Assembly (NCBI RefSeq): GCF_001984215.1
Contig: NZ_CP019420.1
Coordinates: forward strand, 3,782,001 to 3,846,000
Direction: 5' to 3'
Source: Mycobacterium sp. MS1601
Lineage (GTDB): Bacteria > Actinomycetota > Actinomycetes > Mycobacteriales > Mycobacteriaceae
DNA: 64,000 bases
Part shown: positions 39,050 through 47,860 of the stretch, one piece after another
Layout of the letters: each line of letters opens with the position of its first letter
Numbering within the stretch: position 1 is the first letter of the stretch
The notes under the pieces: generated by a model
Seen by the model: only the letters and a program-made list of their open reading frames with translations
Databases searched by the model: none
Told to the model about the DNA's origin: nothing
Translations under genes and position numbers: made by a program

Positions 39050-40144
39050 CTAGAGCCAGTGGTTCTTGCGGAACGTCCGGTACAGCGACGTGCAGATGGT
39101 GAACATGACCAGCAGTACCGTGGGATACCCCCAGGTCCACTGCAATTCCGGCATGTGCTCGAAGTTCATCCCGTAGATGCCGGCGATCATCGTTGGCACG
39201 GCGGCGATGGCCACCCACGCCGAGATCTTGCGCATGTCGGTGTTCTGCTGCATTCCGACCTTCGCGAGTTCGGCCTGCACCAGTGAGCTCAACATCTCGT
39301 CGTAGCTGTTGATCTGATCGGCGGCCTGATTCTGGTGGTCCACCACGTCGCGGAAGTAGCGCAGGATCTCCTTGGAGATCAGGTCCTTGTGCTCGGTGAG
39401 CCGCTGCAGTGCGATCGACAGCGGCGCGATGGCGCGCCGCATCTCGACCACCTCGCGTTTGAGCATGTAGATCTGCGCGATGTCGGTGTTGCGGGTGGAG
39501 AACGCGTCCTCCTCGATGGCGTCGATGTCGCACTCCATCAGCGCGGTGACGCTGCGGTAGCTGTCCACCACGTGGTCGGCGATGGCGTGCATCACCGAGT
39601 ACGGCCCCAGCGCCAGGTGCTTCTGCTCGGATTCCATCGCATGGCGTACTCCGGCCAGCCCGGTGTGCTCACCGTGGCGCACCGTCACCACAAAATCCGG
39701 CCCGACGAACACCATGATCTCGCCGGTCTCGACGATCTCGCGGGCGGCGGCCACCGATTCGTGCGCCACATAGTTCACCGTCTTGAGCACCAGGAAGAGC
39801 GTATCGTCGTAACGCTCGAGTTTGGGACGCTGATGGGCGTGCACGGCGTCCTCGACGGCCAACGGATGCAGATCGAAAACCTTTGCCACTGCTTGCATCT
39901 GGTGTTCGTCGGGCTCGTGCAGGCCAATCCAGACGAACGTCTTGTGGTCGGTGCACTCGATGTCACGCACTTTCTCCAGTGCGGCCAGGTGGGTGTATTT
40001 GCCGGGCAGGCGTTCACCGTCGACGTAGATGCCGCAGTCCACCATGGCCCTGGCAACCGGGACATGGATGCGTTTGGCGTCGACCTCGGGTTTGGCCCCG
40101 TTCTTGTTGAGCAGCGACTGCGGACGGGCACGAAACGTGGGCAT
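39050..40144 (-). CDS. corA: CorA-type magnesium/cobalt channel
   Basis: A 364-residue protein: large N-terminal cytosolic funnel domain (FVWIGLHEPDEHQMQAV, DAVHAHQRPKLERYDDTLFLVLKTV), long stalk helix (AEELSSLVQAELAKVGMQQNTDMRKISAW-type region), and two C-terminal membrane helices with the diagnostic GMN ion-selectivity motif (YGMNFEHMP). It ends in a basic KNHWL tail. ATG 40144 (M-P-T-F-R-A-R-P) is chosen; the open frame continuing to 40327 is not conserved. Equivalent to Rv1239c. Confidence 0.93.
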   Translation of the reverse strand: MPTFRARPQSLLNKNGAKPEVDAKRIHVPVARAMVDCGIYVDGERLPGKYTHLAALEKVRDIECTDHKTFVWIGLHEPDEHQMQAVAKVFDLHPLAVEDAVHAHQRPKLERYDDTLFLVLKTVNYVAHESVAAAREIVETGEIMVFVGPDFVVTVRHGEHTGLAGVRHAMESEQKHLALGPYSVMHAIADHVVDSYRSVTALMECDIDAIEEDAFSTRNTDIAQIYMLKREVVEMRRAIAPLSIALQRLTEHKDLISKEILRYFRDVVDHQNQAADQINSYDEMLSSLVQAELAKVGMQQNTDMRKISAWVAIAAVPTMIAGIYGMNFEHMPELQWTWGYPTVLLVMFTICTSLYRTFRKNHWL

Positions 40145-40258
40145 CGTCAGGCCTTTCCTCAATCGGTGATCTCGGGCAGATGGTACGCGCGGCAGGTGTA
40201 CGGAGTTGTTCGTCATGGTGGCGCAACCCCCTTCGGTTGGGTAGTTAGGTGAAGTAAC

Positions 40259-41361
40259 GTGACGTTCGTGGCTGAATCTGCAAACCGTCACCTCGTCATC
40301 GACGACGAGGAGATCTTCACAGCGCACGAGGGCGGAAAGCTCTCGGTGGAGCTCAAGTCACCACTGGACACCCGGCGCGCCCTGTCCATCGCCTATACCC
40401 CTGGTGTCGCCCAGGTCAGCCGGGCGATTGCCGCCGACGCGACTCTGGCCAAGCGCTACACCTGGGCAACCGACTGGTGGCGGTGGTCAGCGACGGCAGT
40501 GCGGTCCTCGGTCTCGGCAACATCGGCGCCGCCGCGTCGCTGCCGGTGATGGAGGCGTCGAAACCCTGGTGCGGTTGCGACCCACCTTCGGTGCGGTGAA
40601 CCTCGAGGACATCTCCGCTCCCCGGTGCTTCGAGATCGAACGCCGTGTCATCGAGGCGTTGGACTGCCCGGTGATGCACGACGATCAGCACGGCACGGCC
40701 ATCGTGGTGCTCGCCGCGTTGCAGGGCGTGGCCACGGTGCTGGGCCGGGACATGCGCACCCTACGGGTGGTGATCTCCGGCGCCGGAGCCGCAGGCGTGG
40801 CATGCGCCGACATCCTGCTGGCCAAGGGCATCACCGACATCACGGTGCTGGATTCCAAGGGCATCGTGCACACCGGCCGTGACGATCTCAACACGTCCAA
40901 GGCCGAACTGGCCGCACGCACCAATCCGGCCGGGCGCACCGGTGGCATTGCTGAGGCACTCGACGGCGCCGACATGTTCCTGGGCCTGTCGGCGGGAGTG
41001 GTGCCCGGAGATCATCGCGACCATGGTCCCGGGCGGCATCGTGTTCGCGTTGTCCAACCCGGACCCGGAGATCCATCCCGACGCGGCCAAGAAGTACGCC
41101 GCCGTGGTGGCCACGGGCCGCAGTGATTTCGCCAATCAGATCAACAATGTGCTGGCGTTTCCCGGTGTGTTCCGCGGTGCGCTGGACGCCGGCGCCAGGC
41201 GTATCACCGAACGGATGAAAGTGGCTGCGGCAGAAGCAATTTTCTCGGTCGTTGGCGACGATCTGCGTGCTGACCACATCGTGCCCAGTCCATTGGATCC
41301 GCGGGTGGGACCCGCAGTGGCGGCCGCTGTAGCATCGGCTGTCGATGAGGCCGACAACTGA
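40259..41361 (+). pseudogene. NAD(P)-dependent malic enzyme, disrupted by three lesions
   Basis: Malic enzyme (malate to pyruvate and CO2). Frame 1 codes VELKSPLDTRRALSIAYTPGVAQVSRAIAAD to Y-T-W. A missing base at about 40466 shifts the frame; the expected NRLVAVVSDGSAVLGLGNIGAAASLPVME then reads to 40554. There a stretch of some 25-30 codons expected in the family (substrate/metal loop between PVMEG and VETLVRLRP) is absent. The third part, CPVMHDDQHGTAIVV and the NAD-binding VVISGAGAAGVACADILL, runs to 41006, where one extra G shifts the frame again before EIIATMVPGGIVFALSNPDPEI and the stop. H37Rv carries mdh at this place. Confidence 0.82.
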
Positions 41362-42199
41362 TCTGCGCCGTTTCGCGCTCGCCGCACTGGTGGTGACGCT
41401 CACCGCCTGCGGCGCCCCGCAGTCCGATGGTGTGTCCCTGGCGGTCGGTGCGGGCCCCAGCCCGGAGTCCGAGCTGTTGGCCAACCTGTACGCAGCGGCG
41501 TTGCGGTCCTACGGCACGGCGGCCCATGTCGAGGTGACGCCGGACCCGATGGCCGGACTCGATTCCGGCACGCTGACCGTGGTGCCCGGTTTCACCGGCA
41601 CCCTGCTGGAGACGTTCGCGCCGGGCGCCTCGGTGCGCGCCGACGACGAGGTGTACGACGAGATGGTGGGAACGCTGCCCGAAGGGCTGGCGGCGGGGGA
41701 CTACACCACCGCGGCCGAGGACAAGCCCGCTGCCACCGTCACCGAAGCCACCGCGGCGGCCTGGGGCGATAGTGATCTCGAAGCTTTGGTGTCGTCGTGC
41801 GACGAGGTGTCCGCAGGTACCGTCCGCGGGGTCACTCCGCCTCTGAAGGTGGGCCGCTGCGCGCTACCGCCGCCACGCGAATTTCCCACGGACGCCGCGC
41901 TTTTTGACGCGTTGAAGGCCGGCGAGATCAATGTGGCATGGACCACCACGGCTGATCCGGGAGTGCCGGGCGATGTGGTGATGCTGGCCGACGGCAAACC
42001 GGTGCTGATCCGGGCCGAGAACGCCGTACCGCTCTACCGCCGCAATGAGTTGACAGCCAGACAGGTGCTGGCGGTCAACGAGGTGGCCGGTGTGCTGGAT
42101 ACCGCCTCACTCAAGCGGATGCGTGCCGACGTGGCCGACGGTGCCGATCCCCGTCAAGTGGCCGATGCCTGGCTGGCCGACAACCCGATCGGCCGCTGA
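41345..42199 (+). CDS. lpqZ: Lipoprotein LpqZ, glycine-betaine/osmoprotectant-type binding protein
   Basis: A 284-residue lipoprotein: signal peptide RRFALAALVVTLTACGAPQ with lipobox LTAC (Cys22). The mature protein resembles OpuBC/ProX-type solute-binding proteins (LAVGAGPSPESELLANLYAAAL, LTVVPGFTGTLLETFAPG, ADGKPVLIRAENAVPLYRRNEL). No transporter genes sit beside it, so it may work with a distant importer or have another role. ATG 41345 overlaps the end of the malic enzyme remnant by 17 nt. Equivalent to Rv1244. Confidence 0.87.
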   Translation: MRPTTDLRRFALAALVVTLTACGAPQSDGVSLAVGAGPSPESELLANLYAAALRSYGTAAHVEVTPDPMAGLDSGTLTVVPGFTGTLLETFAPGASVRADDEVYDEMVGTLPEGLAAGDYTTAAEDKPAATVTEATAAAWGDSDLEALVSSCDEVSAGTVRGVTPPLKVGRCALPPPREFPTDAALFDALKAGEINVAWTTTADPGVPGDVVMLADGKPVLIRAENAVPLYRRNELTARQVLAVNEVAGVLDTASLKRMRADVADGADPRQVADAWLADNPIGR

Positions 42200-42204
42200 C
42201 CAGC

Positions 42205-43035
42205 TCAGTGCGTGCCGGGAAGCGCCTTGGCCATCGCCGAGGAGAACAGTTTCTGGTAACCCGAGCCGGTGATGCGGACGATGACGTCGAGCACCTTGGC
42301 ATCGGGACCGACGAGCACCCTGGCCTTCTTCTTGCGTACGGCATCGAGGATGATCTTGGCCGCGCGCTCGGGGGTGGTGTTGGCCAGCTTCTTGTCGAAG
42401 ACCTGCGCCAGTTCCTTCGGGTCGAGCCCCTCGGCGGCGGTGGCGTTGCGGGCGATCGCGGTCTTGATGCCGCCGGGATGCACACAGGTCACCGCGACGG
42501 GCCGCTTCTTGGCGAGCATCTCCTGGCGCAGTGACTCGGTGAACCCGCGAACCGCGAATTTGGCTGCGTTGTAGGCGGATTGGCCTGGAACCGAGAAAAT
42601 GCCGAACAGGCTGGAGACGTTGACCACGTGGCCGTCGCCGGATTCGACGAGGTGCGGAAGGAAGGCTTTGGTGCCGTTGACCACGCCCCAGAAGTCCACG
42701 TCCATGACCCGTTCGATGTCCTTGAACTGGCTGATCTCGACGTCTCCGGTGAACGCGATGCCGGCGTTGTTGTAGATCTGGTTGACCTTCCCGAAGTGTG
42801 CTTTCACCGCGTCGGCGTAGAGCAGGAAGGCCTCGCGCTCGGTCACGTTGAGCCGGTCGGCTTTGACCGGGGCCCCGATGGCTTTGAGCTTTTCCTCGGT
42901 GACGGCCAGTCCTTCGGTGTCGACATCGCTGATGGCCAGCTTGGCTCCGCGTCGGCCCAGTTCGATGGCCAGTGCCTGACCGATACCCGATCCGGCGCCC
43001 GTGACGACGGCGACTTTCCCGGCGAAGCCCTCCAT
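42205..43035 (-). CDS. Short-chain dehydrogenase/reductase (Rv1245c-like)
   Basis: A 276-residue classical SDR. Rossmann motif VVTGAGSGIGQALA, NNAG, the catalytic Ser in VNVSSLFG, and YNAAK (Tyr and Lys) are all present, with VHPGGIKTAIA after. The C-terminal region (ILDAVRKKKARVLVGPDAKVLDVIVRI) resembles fatty-acyl or retinol-type SDRs of mycobacteria. ATG 43035 (M-E-G-F-A-G-K-V). It lies 63 nt downstream of the island amidohydrolase on the same strand and could be read through from it; in H37Rv it follows lpqZ directly. Confidence 0.9.
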   Translation of the reverse strand: MEGFAGKVAVVTGAGSGIGQALAIELGRRGAKLAISDVDTEGLAVTEEKLKAIGAPVKADRLNVTEREAFLLYADAVKAHFGKVNQIYNNAGIAFTGDVEISQFKDIERVMDVDFWGVVNGTKAFLPHLVESGDGHVVNVSSLFGIFSVPGQSAYNAAKFAVRGFTESLRQEMLAKKRPVAVTCVHPGGIKTAIARNATAAEGLDPKELAQVFDKKLANTTPERAAKIILDAVRKKKARVLVGPDAKVLDVIVRITGSGYQKLFSSAMAKALPGTH

Positions 43036-43098
43036 ACCCAACACTCCTTCGGATCGCTATTCGACTTGTGTTGAGTTTAGTCGGTACCGCCGGTATCG

Positions 43099-44097
43099 CT
43101 ACCGGCGGGTAATGGCGGATCCTGACGGCGTCGACGCCAGCCGGGGGAACAGGGTGGCCGCGGTGCTGGCCATGGCGGCGAGCTGGCCGTCGTCGAGCAC
43201 CGTCGTGTCGCGCAGGAGCTGCATGTTCGCCTCGATCACGGTATCGCCGGCCGGTGGGTAGTCCGACCCGAAGAGCACGTGGGATGCGGAGGTGGTCTCC
43301 AGCAGCGGCAACAACGAGTTGGGGTGCGCGGACAAGGCGGTGTCGTAATAGAGCCCGGCCAGTTGGCTGCGGACCTCCTCGGCGCTCAGGTTCCGGGGGT
43401 TGGGCACCCAGGGCAGCATGCCGGTGGTCGCCACCCGGGTCGCCAGTGTCGGCAGAACCCCACCGGCGTGGGCGATGATGAACCTGATGCGCGGATAGCG
43501 CCGGAACACCCCTGCGTAGAGCGCATCGATGACGGTGCGCGCAGTGTCCATGGGGAACTCGATCACCGGCCCCGGCCGTCCACACGCCAACTGGTCGAAG
43601 CCCGCGGGGTCCACCGGGTGCACGAACACCGTTGCAGCGCCGTCGTCGAGCGCGGCGAAGACCTCGTCGAAGCTGGGGTGGCCCAGGTACCGCCCGTCGT
43701 AGTTGGTGATGAGCGCGAAGCCGTCGGCGCCGAGTTCGTCTCGGGCGCGGGCGATCTCGGTCAGTGCGGCGGCAGGATCGAGCAGTGGCACGTTGGCCAG
43801 CAGTCCGAATCGGTCTGGATGCCGGGCGACCACGTCGGCGCCGAAGTCGTTGTACCGGCGGGCGGAACCGGCCGACAGCTGGTTCGGATTGGACAGCATC
43901 TGCACTCCGATCGCGTAGCTGTCCATGAACGCGATGGCCTGCTCCGGTGACCACGAGCTGGCCGGAGGCGCCAGGAAGTTGGCCCGTCGGTAGGCGGCCT
44001 CGATGTCCGGGAGCGCAGCTTCCGGTATGGGCGGCCCGTAGTGGGCATGGACGTCGACGAGGGTGCCGCCGGTGCGTCGTCGCAGGTTCGTGGGCAA
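43099..44097 (-). CDS. Amidohydrolase-related (ACMSD-type) metal-dependent hydrolase/decarboxylase
   Basis: A 332-residue TIM-barrel protein of the amidohydrolase-2 family. VDVHAHYGPP gives the first metal-binding HxH, FVHPVDPAGF and IIAHAGGVLP the later histidines, and FGSDYPPAG the catalytic Asp. This family includes decarboxylases such as ACMSD and hydrolases of ring-cleavage products. The start is a TTG at 44097 preceded by AAAGGAG; no in-frame ATG or GTG fits so well. It is the third gene of an SDR-MBL-amidohydrolase run with gaps of 16 and 33 nt, and so probably part of the TetR-controlled operon. Confidence 0.8.
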   Translation of the reverse strand: MPTNLRRRTGGTLVDVHAHYGPPIPEAALPDIEAAYRRANFLAPPASSWSPEQAIAFMDSYAIGVQMLSNPNQLSAGSARRYNDFGADVVARHPDRFGLLANVPLLDPAAALTEIARARDELGADGFALITNYDGRYLGHPSFDEVFAALDDGAATVFVHPVDPAGFDQLACGRPGPVIEFPMDTARTVIDALYAGVFRRYPRIRFIIAHAGGVLPTLATRVATTGMLPWVPNPRNLSAEEVRSQLAGLYYDTALSAHPNSLLPLLETTSASHVLFGSDYPPAGDTVIEANMQLLRDTTVLDDGQLAAMASTAATLFPRLASTPSGSAITRR

Positions 44098-44130
44098 CCC
44101 CTGCTCCTTTCCGAACAGTCGGGCGTGGTG

Positions 44131-45036
44131 TCAGCGGGGCGGGCCGGACACGACATCGGTGGGCACAGGGTGCCAGCGCGCCGTGTCCGCGTCGCACACC
44201 ACCTGCCCGAACGGCTGGTCGCCGAAGTGGATCGCGAACGCGAAGGTGTCGGGCCGGCAGAGTTCGTCGAGAAGTCGAGCCCGCGCCGCCGGCACCAGCG
44301 CCGGCATGACGTCCGGCGCGGAGCCCCATTCGGGATGGCCGAGCTGTGCCGGAACGTGGAAGGCGTCGCCGAAGGCGATCAGTCTGTTCCCGGCAGCGGA
44401 CGTGATGACATAGGACGTGTGGCCGGCGCTGTGCCCCGGAGTCACGAGCGCCCGCACGCCGGGCGCGACCTCGTCCCCATCGGAGATCAGGGTGAGATTC
44501 GGGTGCTCGCGCAGCGGGTCCAGCACCGCCTCCCGGTCGCTCGTGCCGAGCGGATGTTCCCCGCGCAGCAGCGGTACCCACTCCGCCTCGGCCATCGCGT
44601 ATTTCGCGCGGGGAAAGCTGGGTTGTCGAGACCCGCCCTCGTCGTGGGTGAACGTCCATCCCGCGTGGTCGACGTGCAGGTGGGTCAGGGCGCACACGTC
44701 GATGGCGTCGCGCTCGACGCCCAGCCCGGCCAAGATGTTGAGGAACTCTCCGCAGTCGTTGCGGCCCAGCAAACTCTCGGCGACCACCTGACCCATTCCG
44801 GCGTCGATGAGCATTGTCACGTCGGGAGATTCGACCAGCAGGCCACCGGTCGACATCGCCACGTAGCCGTCCGGCCCCAGTTCGTCGGGATGAGCGTCCC
44901 AGTATGCCTGGGGGATCGCCCGCAGGAAGGCGCGCGCGGCCAGCCACATCGCCCCGTCCACCACGTAGGTGAACGTCAGGTCGTCCAGTTGCCAACGGCG
45001 GACCGAAGCCTGAGCCGCAATGCTGCCCGGTGTCAC
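44131..45036 (-). CDS. MBL-fold metallohydrolase
   Basis: A 301-residue metallo-beta-lactamase-fold hydrolase with the metal motif THLHVDHAG (HxHxDH), GGLLVESPDVTMLIDAGMG before it, TPGHSAGHTSY and IAFGDAFH after. It is close in layout to quorum-quenching lactonases and other ester/lactone hydrolases. GTG 45036 is chosen because GGGAGG lies just upstream and it starts 16 nt after the SDR stop; the open frame upstream overlaps that gene. In the island it could open a lactone made by the oxygenases (inference). Confidence 0.82.
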   Translation of the reverse strand: MTPGSIAAQASVRRWQLDDLTFTYVVDGAMWLAARAFLRAIPQAYWDAHPDELGPDGYVAMSTGGLLVESPDVTMLIDAGMGQVVAESLLGRNDCGEFLNILAGLGVERDAIDVCALTHLHVDHAGWTFTHDEGGSRQPSFPRAKYAMAEAEWVPLLRGEHPLGTSDREAVLDPLREHPNLTLISDGDEVAPGVRALVTPGHSAGHTSYVITSAAGNRLIAFGDAFHVPAQLGHPEWGSAPDVMPALVPAARARLLDELCRPDTFAFAIHFGDQPFGQVVCDADTARWHPVPTDVVSGPPR

Positions 45037-45052
45037 GACATACCTCCCAGTG

Positions 45053-45808
45053 CTACATCTGTGCGCCGCCGCTGACCAGCAGGTGCTGGCCGCTGATCCA
45101 CCCGGCCAGGTCGCCGGCGAGATACTCGGCGGCGTCCGCGACGTCCTCTGGTCGGCCCATGCGTCCTCCAATGGGGCGAAAACCCGCGTTCATCGTCCGG
45201 TAGCGATCGTCGTCGCCGATGTCGGTGAACACCCCGGCGCCTTCGATGACGGTGGGCAGGATGGTGTTGACGGTAACGCCCCGGGTGCCCAGCTCGAGAG
45301 CGAGCACGCCGACCAGGTATCGCGGCGCGGTCTTGCTGGAACCGTAAAGGCCGACCCCGGCAAACGGACTGCAGGTGGTGCTGGACCCGATGTAGATGAT
45401 CCGCCCGTTGTCGGCCACGTGTTTGCCGGCCTTCTGCAGCGTGAAGAACGCCCCCTTGGTGTTGATCGCGAACAGTCGATCGAATTGTTCTTCGGTGACC
45501 TCGAGGGCGGGTTGATCGATGATCTCGACGCCGGCATTCGCGACGACGATGTGCACGGCATCGAAGTGCGACAGCGTGGTCTCGAAGAGCCGGTCCAGAT
45601 CAGCGGTGCTGGCGACATCGGCTTCGACGGCGATCGCGGCGCTGCCCAGTCGCTCGATCTCGGCCACCGTGGCGACGGCATTGGGCTGGTCGTCAACGTG
45701 GTTGACCACGATGCTGGCTCCGAGCGACGCGTAACGCAGTGCGATGGCGCGACCGATGCCCCGCGTCGAACCGGTGACCAGGGCCACCTTGCCGGTCAGA
45801 TCGGTCAT
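45053..45808 (-). CDS. Short-chain dehydrogenase/reductase, first gene of island operon
   Basis: A 251-residue classical SDR similar to glucose-1-dehydrogenase/3-oxoacyl-ACP reductase types: LVTGSTRGIGRAIALRYASLGA, VANAG, IIYIGSSTT (Ser), and YGSSKTAP (Tyr, Lys), ending DLAGWISGQHLLVSGGAQM. It probably oxidises an alcohol produced in the same pathway. ATG 45808 follows AAGGAG. The palindrome CTTGCGCGCAAG lies 47 nt upstream, between this gene and the TetR stop, suggesting direct repression. MBL and amidohydrolase genes follow closely. Confidence 0.88.
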   Translation of the reverse strand: MTDLTGKVALVTGSTRGIGRAIALRYASLGASIVVNHVDDQPNAVATVAEIERLGSAAIAVEADVASTADLDRLFETTLSHFDAVHIVVANAGVEIIDQPALEVTEEQFDRLFAINTKGAFFTLQKAGKHVADNGRIIYIGSSTTCSPFAGVGLYGSSKTAPRYLVGVLALELGTRGVTVNTILPTVIEGAGVFTDIGDDDRYRTMNAGFRPIGGRMGRPEDVADAAEYLAGDLAGWISGQHLLVSGGAQM

Positions 45809-45854
45809 GGGGCTCCTTGGTGGGTGGTCTCACCCGACCGTACCGAGCTCCTTG

Positions 45855-45866
45855 CTTGCGCGCAAG
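45855..45866. promoter_or_regulatory. Palindromic operator copy 1 (CTTGCGCGCAAG)
   Basis: A perfect 12-bp palindrome within the longer shared string TTGCTTGCGCGCAAGTA (45852-45868). It is placed upstream of the SDR-MBL-amidohydrolase operon. The same string occurs before the MpaB-1 gene. Confidence 0.75.
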
Positions 45867-45872
45867 TACAGA

Positions 45873-46502
45873 CTATCCGGTGGTGTTGCGCAGGCCTGAA
45901 ATGGCAATGCGCGCAGTCTGTTCCGCCAGTTCCTCGATGGAGTCACCGCCCCGATCGGGGTCGTACCACTCGGTGGTGCTGTTGCACATCCCGACGATCA
46001 GCAGGGCGTGTGTGACGGGGCGGGCGGCGAAGAAGAGTCCGTCGTGCTGGCCGGCTTCGATCACCCCGGCGACGCGCTGCACGTAGCCGAACATCCCCTT
46101 CTGCAGGGTCTCGGCGCGGTCGCCGCTCAGTTTGTCCAATTCGCGGAACTGGACGCGGAAGGTGTCTGGTTGGGTCAGTACGACGGTGACGTGGTTGCGC
46201 ACGATCTCGGTGAGTGCCCGGTCGGCGGGCAGGTCGGCGTCGAAGATCGGTTGCGACGACGAGATCATGGCCTCGCCTGCCTGTGCGATCAACTCGTAAA
46301 GGATCTCGTCCTTGGCGGGGAAGTAGTGATACACCGCCTGGCGGCGGAAGCCGAGCTCGACAGCGATCTGGTTCAGGTTGGTCTCGCGGTATCCCTGCTC
46401 GGCGAACAGCTTGGTGGCTGCCCGCAGGATGTCCCGGCGTCGCGCCACATCCTTGTGCTCCACGGGCCGCGCTTCGTGCTCCGGCCGGACGCGATCCACC
46501 AT
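45873..46502 (-). CDS. TetR-family regulator of the MpaB/SDR island
   Basis: A 209-residue regulator. The N-terminal HTH reads RRRDILRAATKLFAEQGYRETNLNQIAVELGFRRQAVYHYFPAKDEILYELI. The C-terminal domain (TEIVRNHVTVVLTQPDTFRVQFRELDKLSGDRAETL) resembles KstR2/FadR-like TetR_C domains that sense acyl-CoA-type ligands; the actual ligand is unknown. It is divergent from MpaB-1 across 107 nt that contain operator copy 2, so it should control itself and both flanks. Start ATG 46502 with an AGAGAGGG ribosome binding site. Confidence 0.88.
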   Translation of the reverse strand: MVDRVRPEHEARPVEHKDVARRRDILRAATKLFAEQGYRETNLNQIAVELGFRRQAVYHYFPAKDEILYELIAQAGEAMISSSQPIFDADLPADRALTEIVRNHVTVVLTQPDTFRVQFRELDKLSGDRAETLQKGMFGYVQRVAGVIEAGQHDGLFFAARPVTHALLIVGMCNSTTEWYDPDRGGDSIEELAEQTARIAISGLRNTTG

Positions 46503-46575
46503 CGCCGTGCCCTCTCTTCTCTATCGGCTCATCAGGCTACTTCGGTAGTGGCGCATCGCCGACCGCGACCGATCA

Positions 46576-46603
46576 TTGACTTTTGCTTGCGCGCAAGTAA
46601 GCT
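46576..46603 (+). promoter_or_regulatory. Leaderless promoter with operator copy 2 in its spacer
   Basis: A -35 element TTGACT (46576-46581) and a -10 element TAAGCT (46598-46603) are 16 nt apart, and the spacer contains the perfect palindrome CTTGCGCGCAAG (46586-46597). Transcription would start at about 46610, the A of the MpaB-1 start codon. TetR bound there would block polymerase directly. Confidence 0.65.
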
Positions 46604-46609
46604 GACGGC

Positions 46610-47860
46610 ATGGAGCTGGTGGATACCGACGAAGCGCTTCCGGGCGCGTTCGTCTACTTCGAAGACGAGAAGCGACCCGGGGCGGTCAGGCTCACCGAGC
46701 ATTTACAGAAGATCGCCGGAACCGATCTTGATCTGCCGCCGAGCGTGGTCACGGCCATGGGGCATTCGCTGGACCAGGGTGACCGGCTCGGTGATGCCTG
46801 GTACGCCGACGCCAGGAGCCGGGGCACGGTGCGCCAGGCTCGCGACGAGTTCAACACCGCGGTCGCGCGGGGCATCGACAGCATCGACGATCCATCGCCG
46901 GCGCTGGTCGCGCTCTTCGCCCGGATACACCTGGAGCCGGAATGGCTGGACTGGGATCTCTTCGACCGCGGAGCCGCCGTGTTCCGGCGCTACGGCAAAG
47001 AGCTCTACCCCTACTTCGGGATGGCGACCTTCGCCGGCTATCGCACCCCGTCGGTCACCAAACCCCTGATCCTCACCGGTGCCTACACGGGGAACTCGGC
47101 GCTCAATCGGTTCTGGGAGACCTGCAAACACTGGACCGACGTCAGTGAACCCGGGGGGATGCGGCCGGGGCGGGCGGGGTTCGTCACCTCACTGCATGTG
47201 CGGCTGCTGCACTGCATGATCCGGGCCCGCATCATCAATCACCGGGAATGGGATCGAGCTCACCTCGGCGTCCCGATCAGTCAGTTCAACATGTTCAACA
47301 CATTGATGGCCGGATCGGTCATCTCCGGCCAACAGCTTCGTTCCCTGGGATACCGCACCAGTGACGACGACATCGTGGCGATGCTGCACATGTGGCGCTA
47401 CATCGGCTTCGTCATGGGTGTCGAGACTCCGTGGTATCCGGAGACCATCGAGGACGGCTACCGGGCCATGCGGTTGATCGCCTTGGCGCAGCGTACGGAG
47501 GACAACGAGGACAGCCGAAAGCTGTGTCACTCGTTCATGGATGCCTACAAGCCGGACCCAACGGCGCGCGGCTGGTCCCGGGCGAAGGCCGAGCTGAACT
47601 ACCGCTTCCAGCTGGGGCACGCGTACTTCTACACCCCGGGGTCCTACGTGAAGTCCGGATTCCCCGATGTCGGACTGTGGCGCTTCGCTCCGCTGGTGCG
47701 GTTTGCGCCGAATTACCTTCGCGACACGGCATGTCAGCGCAGCCCCTGGGTTGCGCGGCAGGTGGACCGTCGGCACCGCGACTGGCGGCAGCGGGAACTG
47801 GAGCGGACGTTGGGGGCCGGCAAGGGTAGTTACAGTCCGGTGGAAACGTTGTCCCGTTAG
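46610..47860 (+). CDS. Oxygenase MpaB family (DUF2236) protein 1
   Basis: A 416-residue all-helical protein of the DUF2236 family, which includes the haem-dependent rubber oxygenase Lcp and fungal MpaB. Conserved regions seen are FGMATFAGYRTPS, FWETCKHWTDVSEPGGMRPG, the VRLLHCMIR helix with His201 (candidate axial haem ligand by analogy with Lcp), GVPISQFNMFNT, and MWRYIGFVMGVE. There is no signal peptide, so it should be cytosolic. The reaction is probably oxidative cleavage or oxygenation of a hydrophobic substrate; the substrate is unknown. The start lies 13 nt after the operator, consistent with a leaderless message. Its TAG overlaps the stop of MpaB-2 (TTAG). Confidence 0.82.
   Translation: MELVDTDEALPGAFVYFEDEKRPGAVRLTEHLQKIAGTDLDLPPSVVTAMGHSLDQGDRLGDAWYADARSRGTVRQARDEFNTAVARGIDSIDDPSPALVALFARIHLEPEWLDWDLFDRGAAVFRRYGKELYPYFGMATFAGYRTPSVTKPLILTGAYTGNSALNRFWETCKHWTDVSEPGGMRPGRAGFVTSLHVRLLHCMIRARIINHREWDRAHLGVPISQFNMFNTLMAGSVISGQQLRSLGYRTSDDDIVAMLHMWRYIGFVMGVETPWYPETIEDGYRAMRLIALAQRTEDNEDSRKLCHSFMDAYKPDPTARGWSRAKAELNYRFQLGHAYFYTPGSYVKSGFPDVGLWRFAPLVRFAPNYLRDTACQRSPWVARQVDRRHRDWRQRELERTLGAGKGSYSPVETLSR

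Noticed and set aside
40404..41126. A separate 240-residue NAD-binding protein
   Set aside because: It is the middle part of the broken malic enzyme; its first 45 or so codons are out-of-frame malic enzyme sequence.
42107..44995. A 962-codon open frame on the minus strand
   Set aside because: It runs across the SDR, amidohydrolase and MBL genes in another frame, is Arg/Gly/Pro-rich without any domain, and is a GC-rich shadow of real genes.
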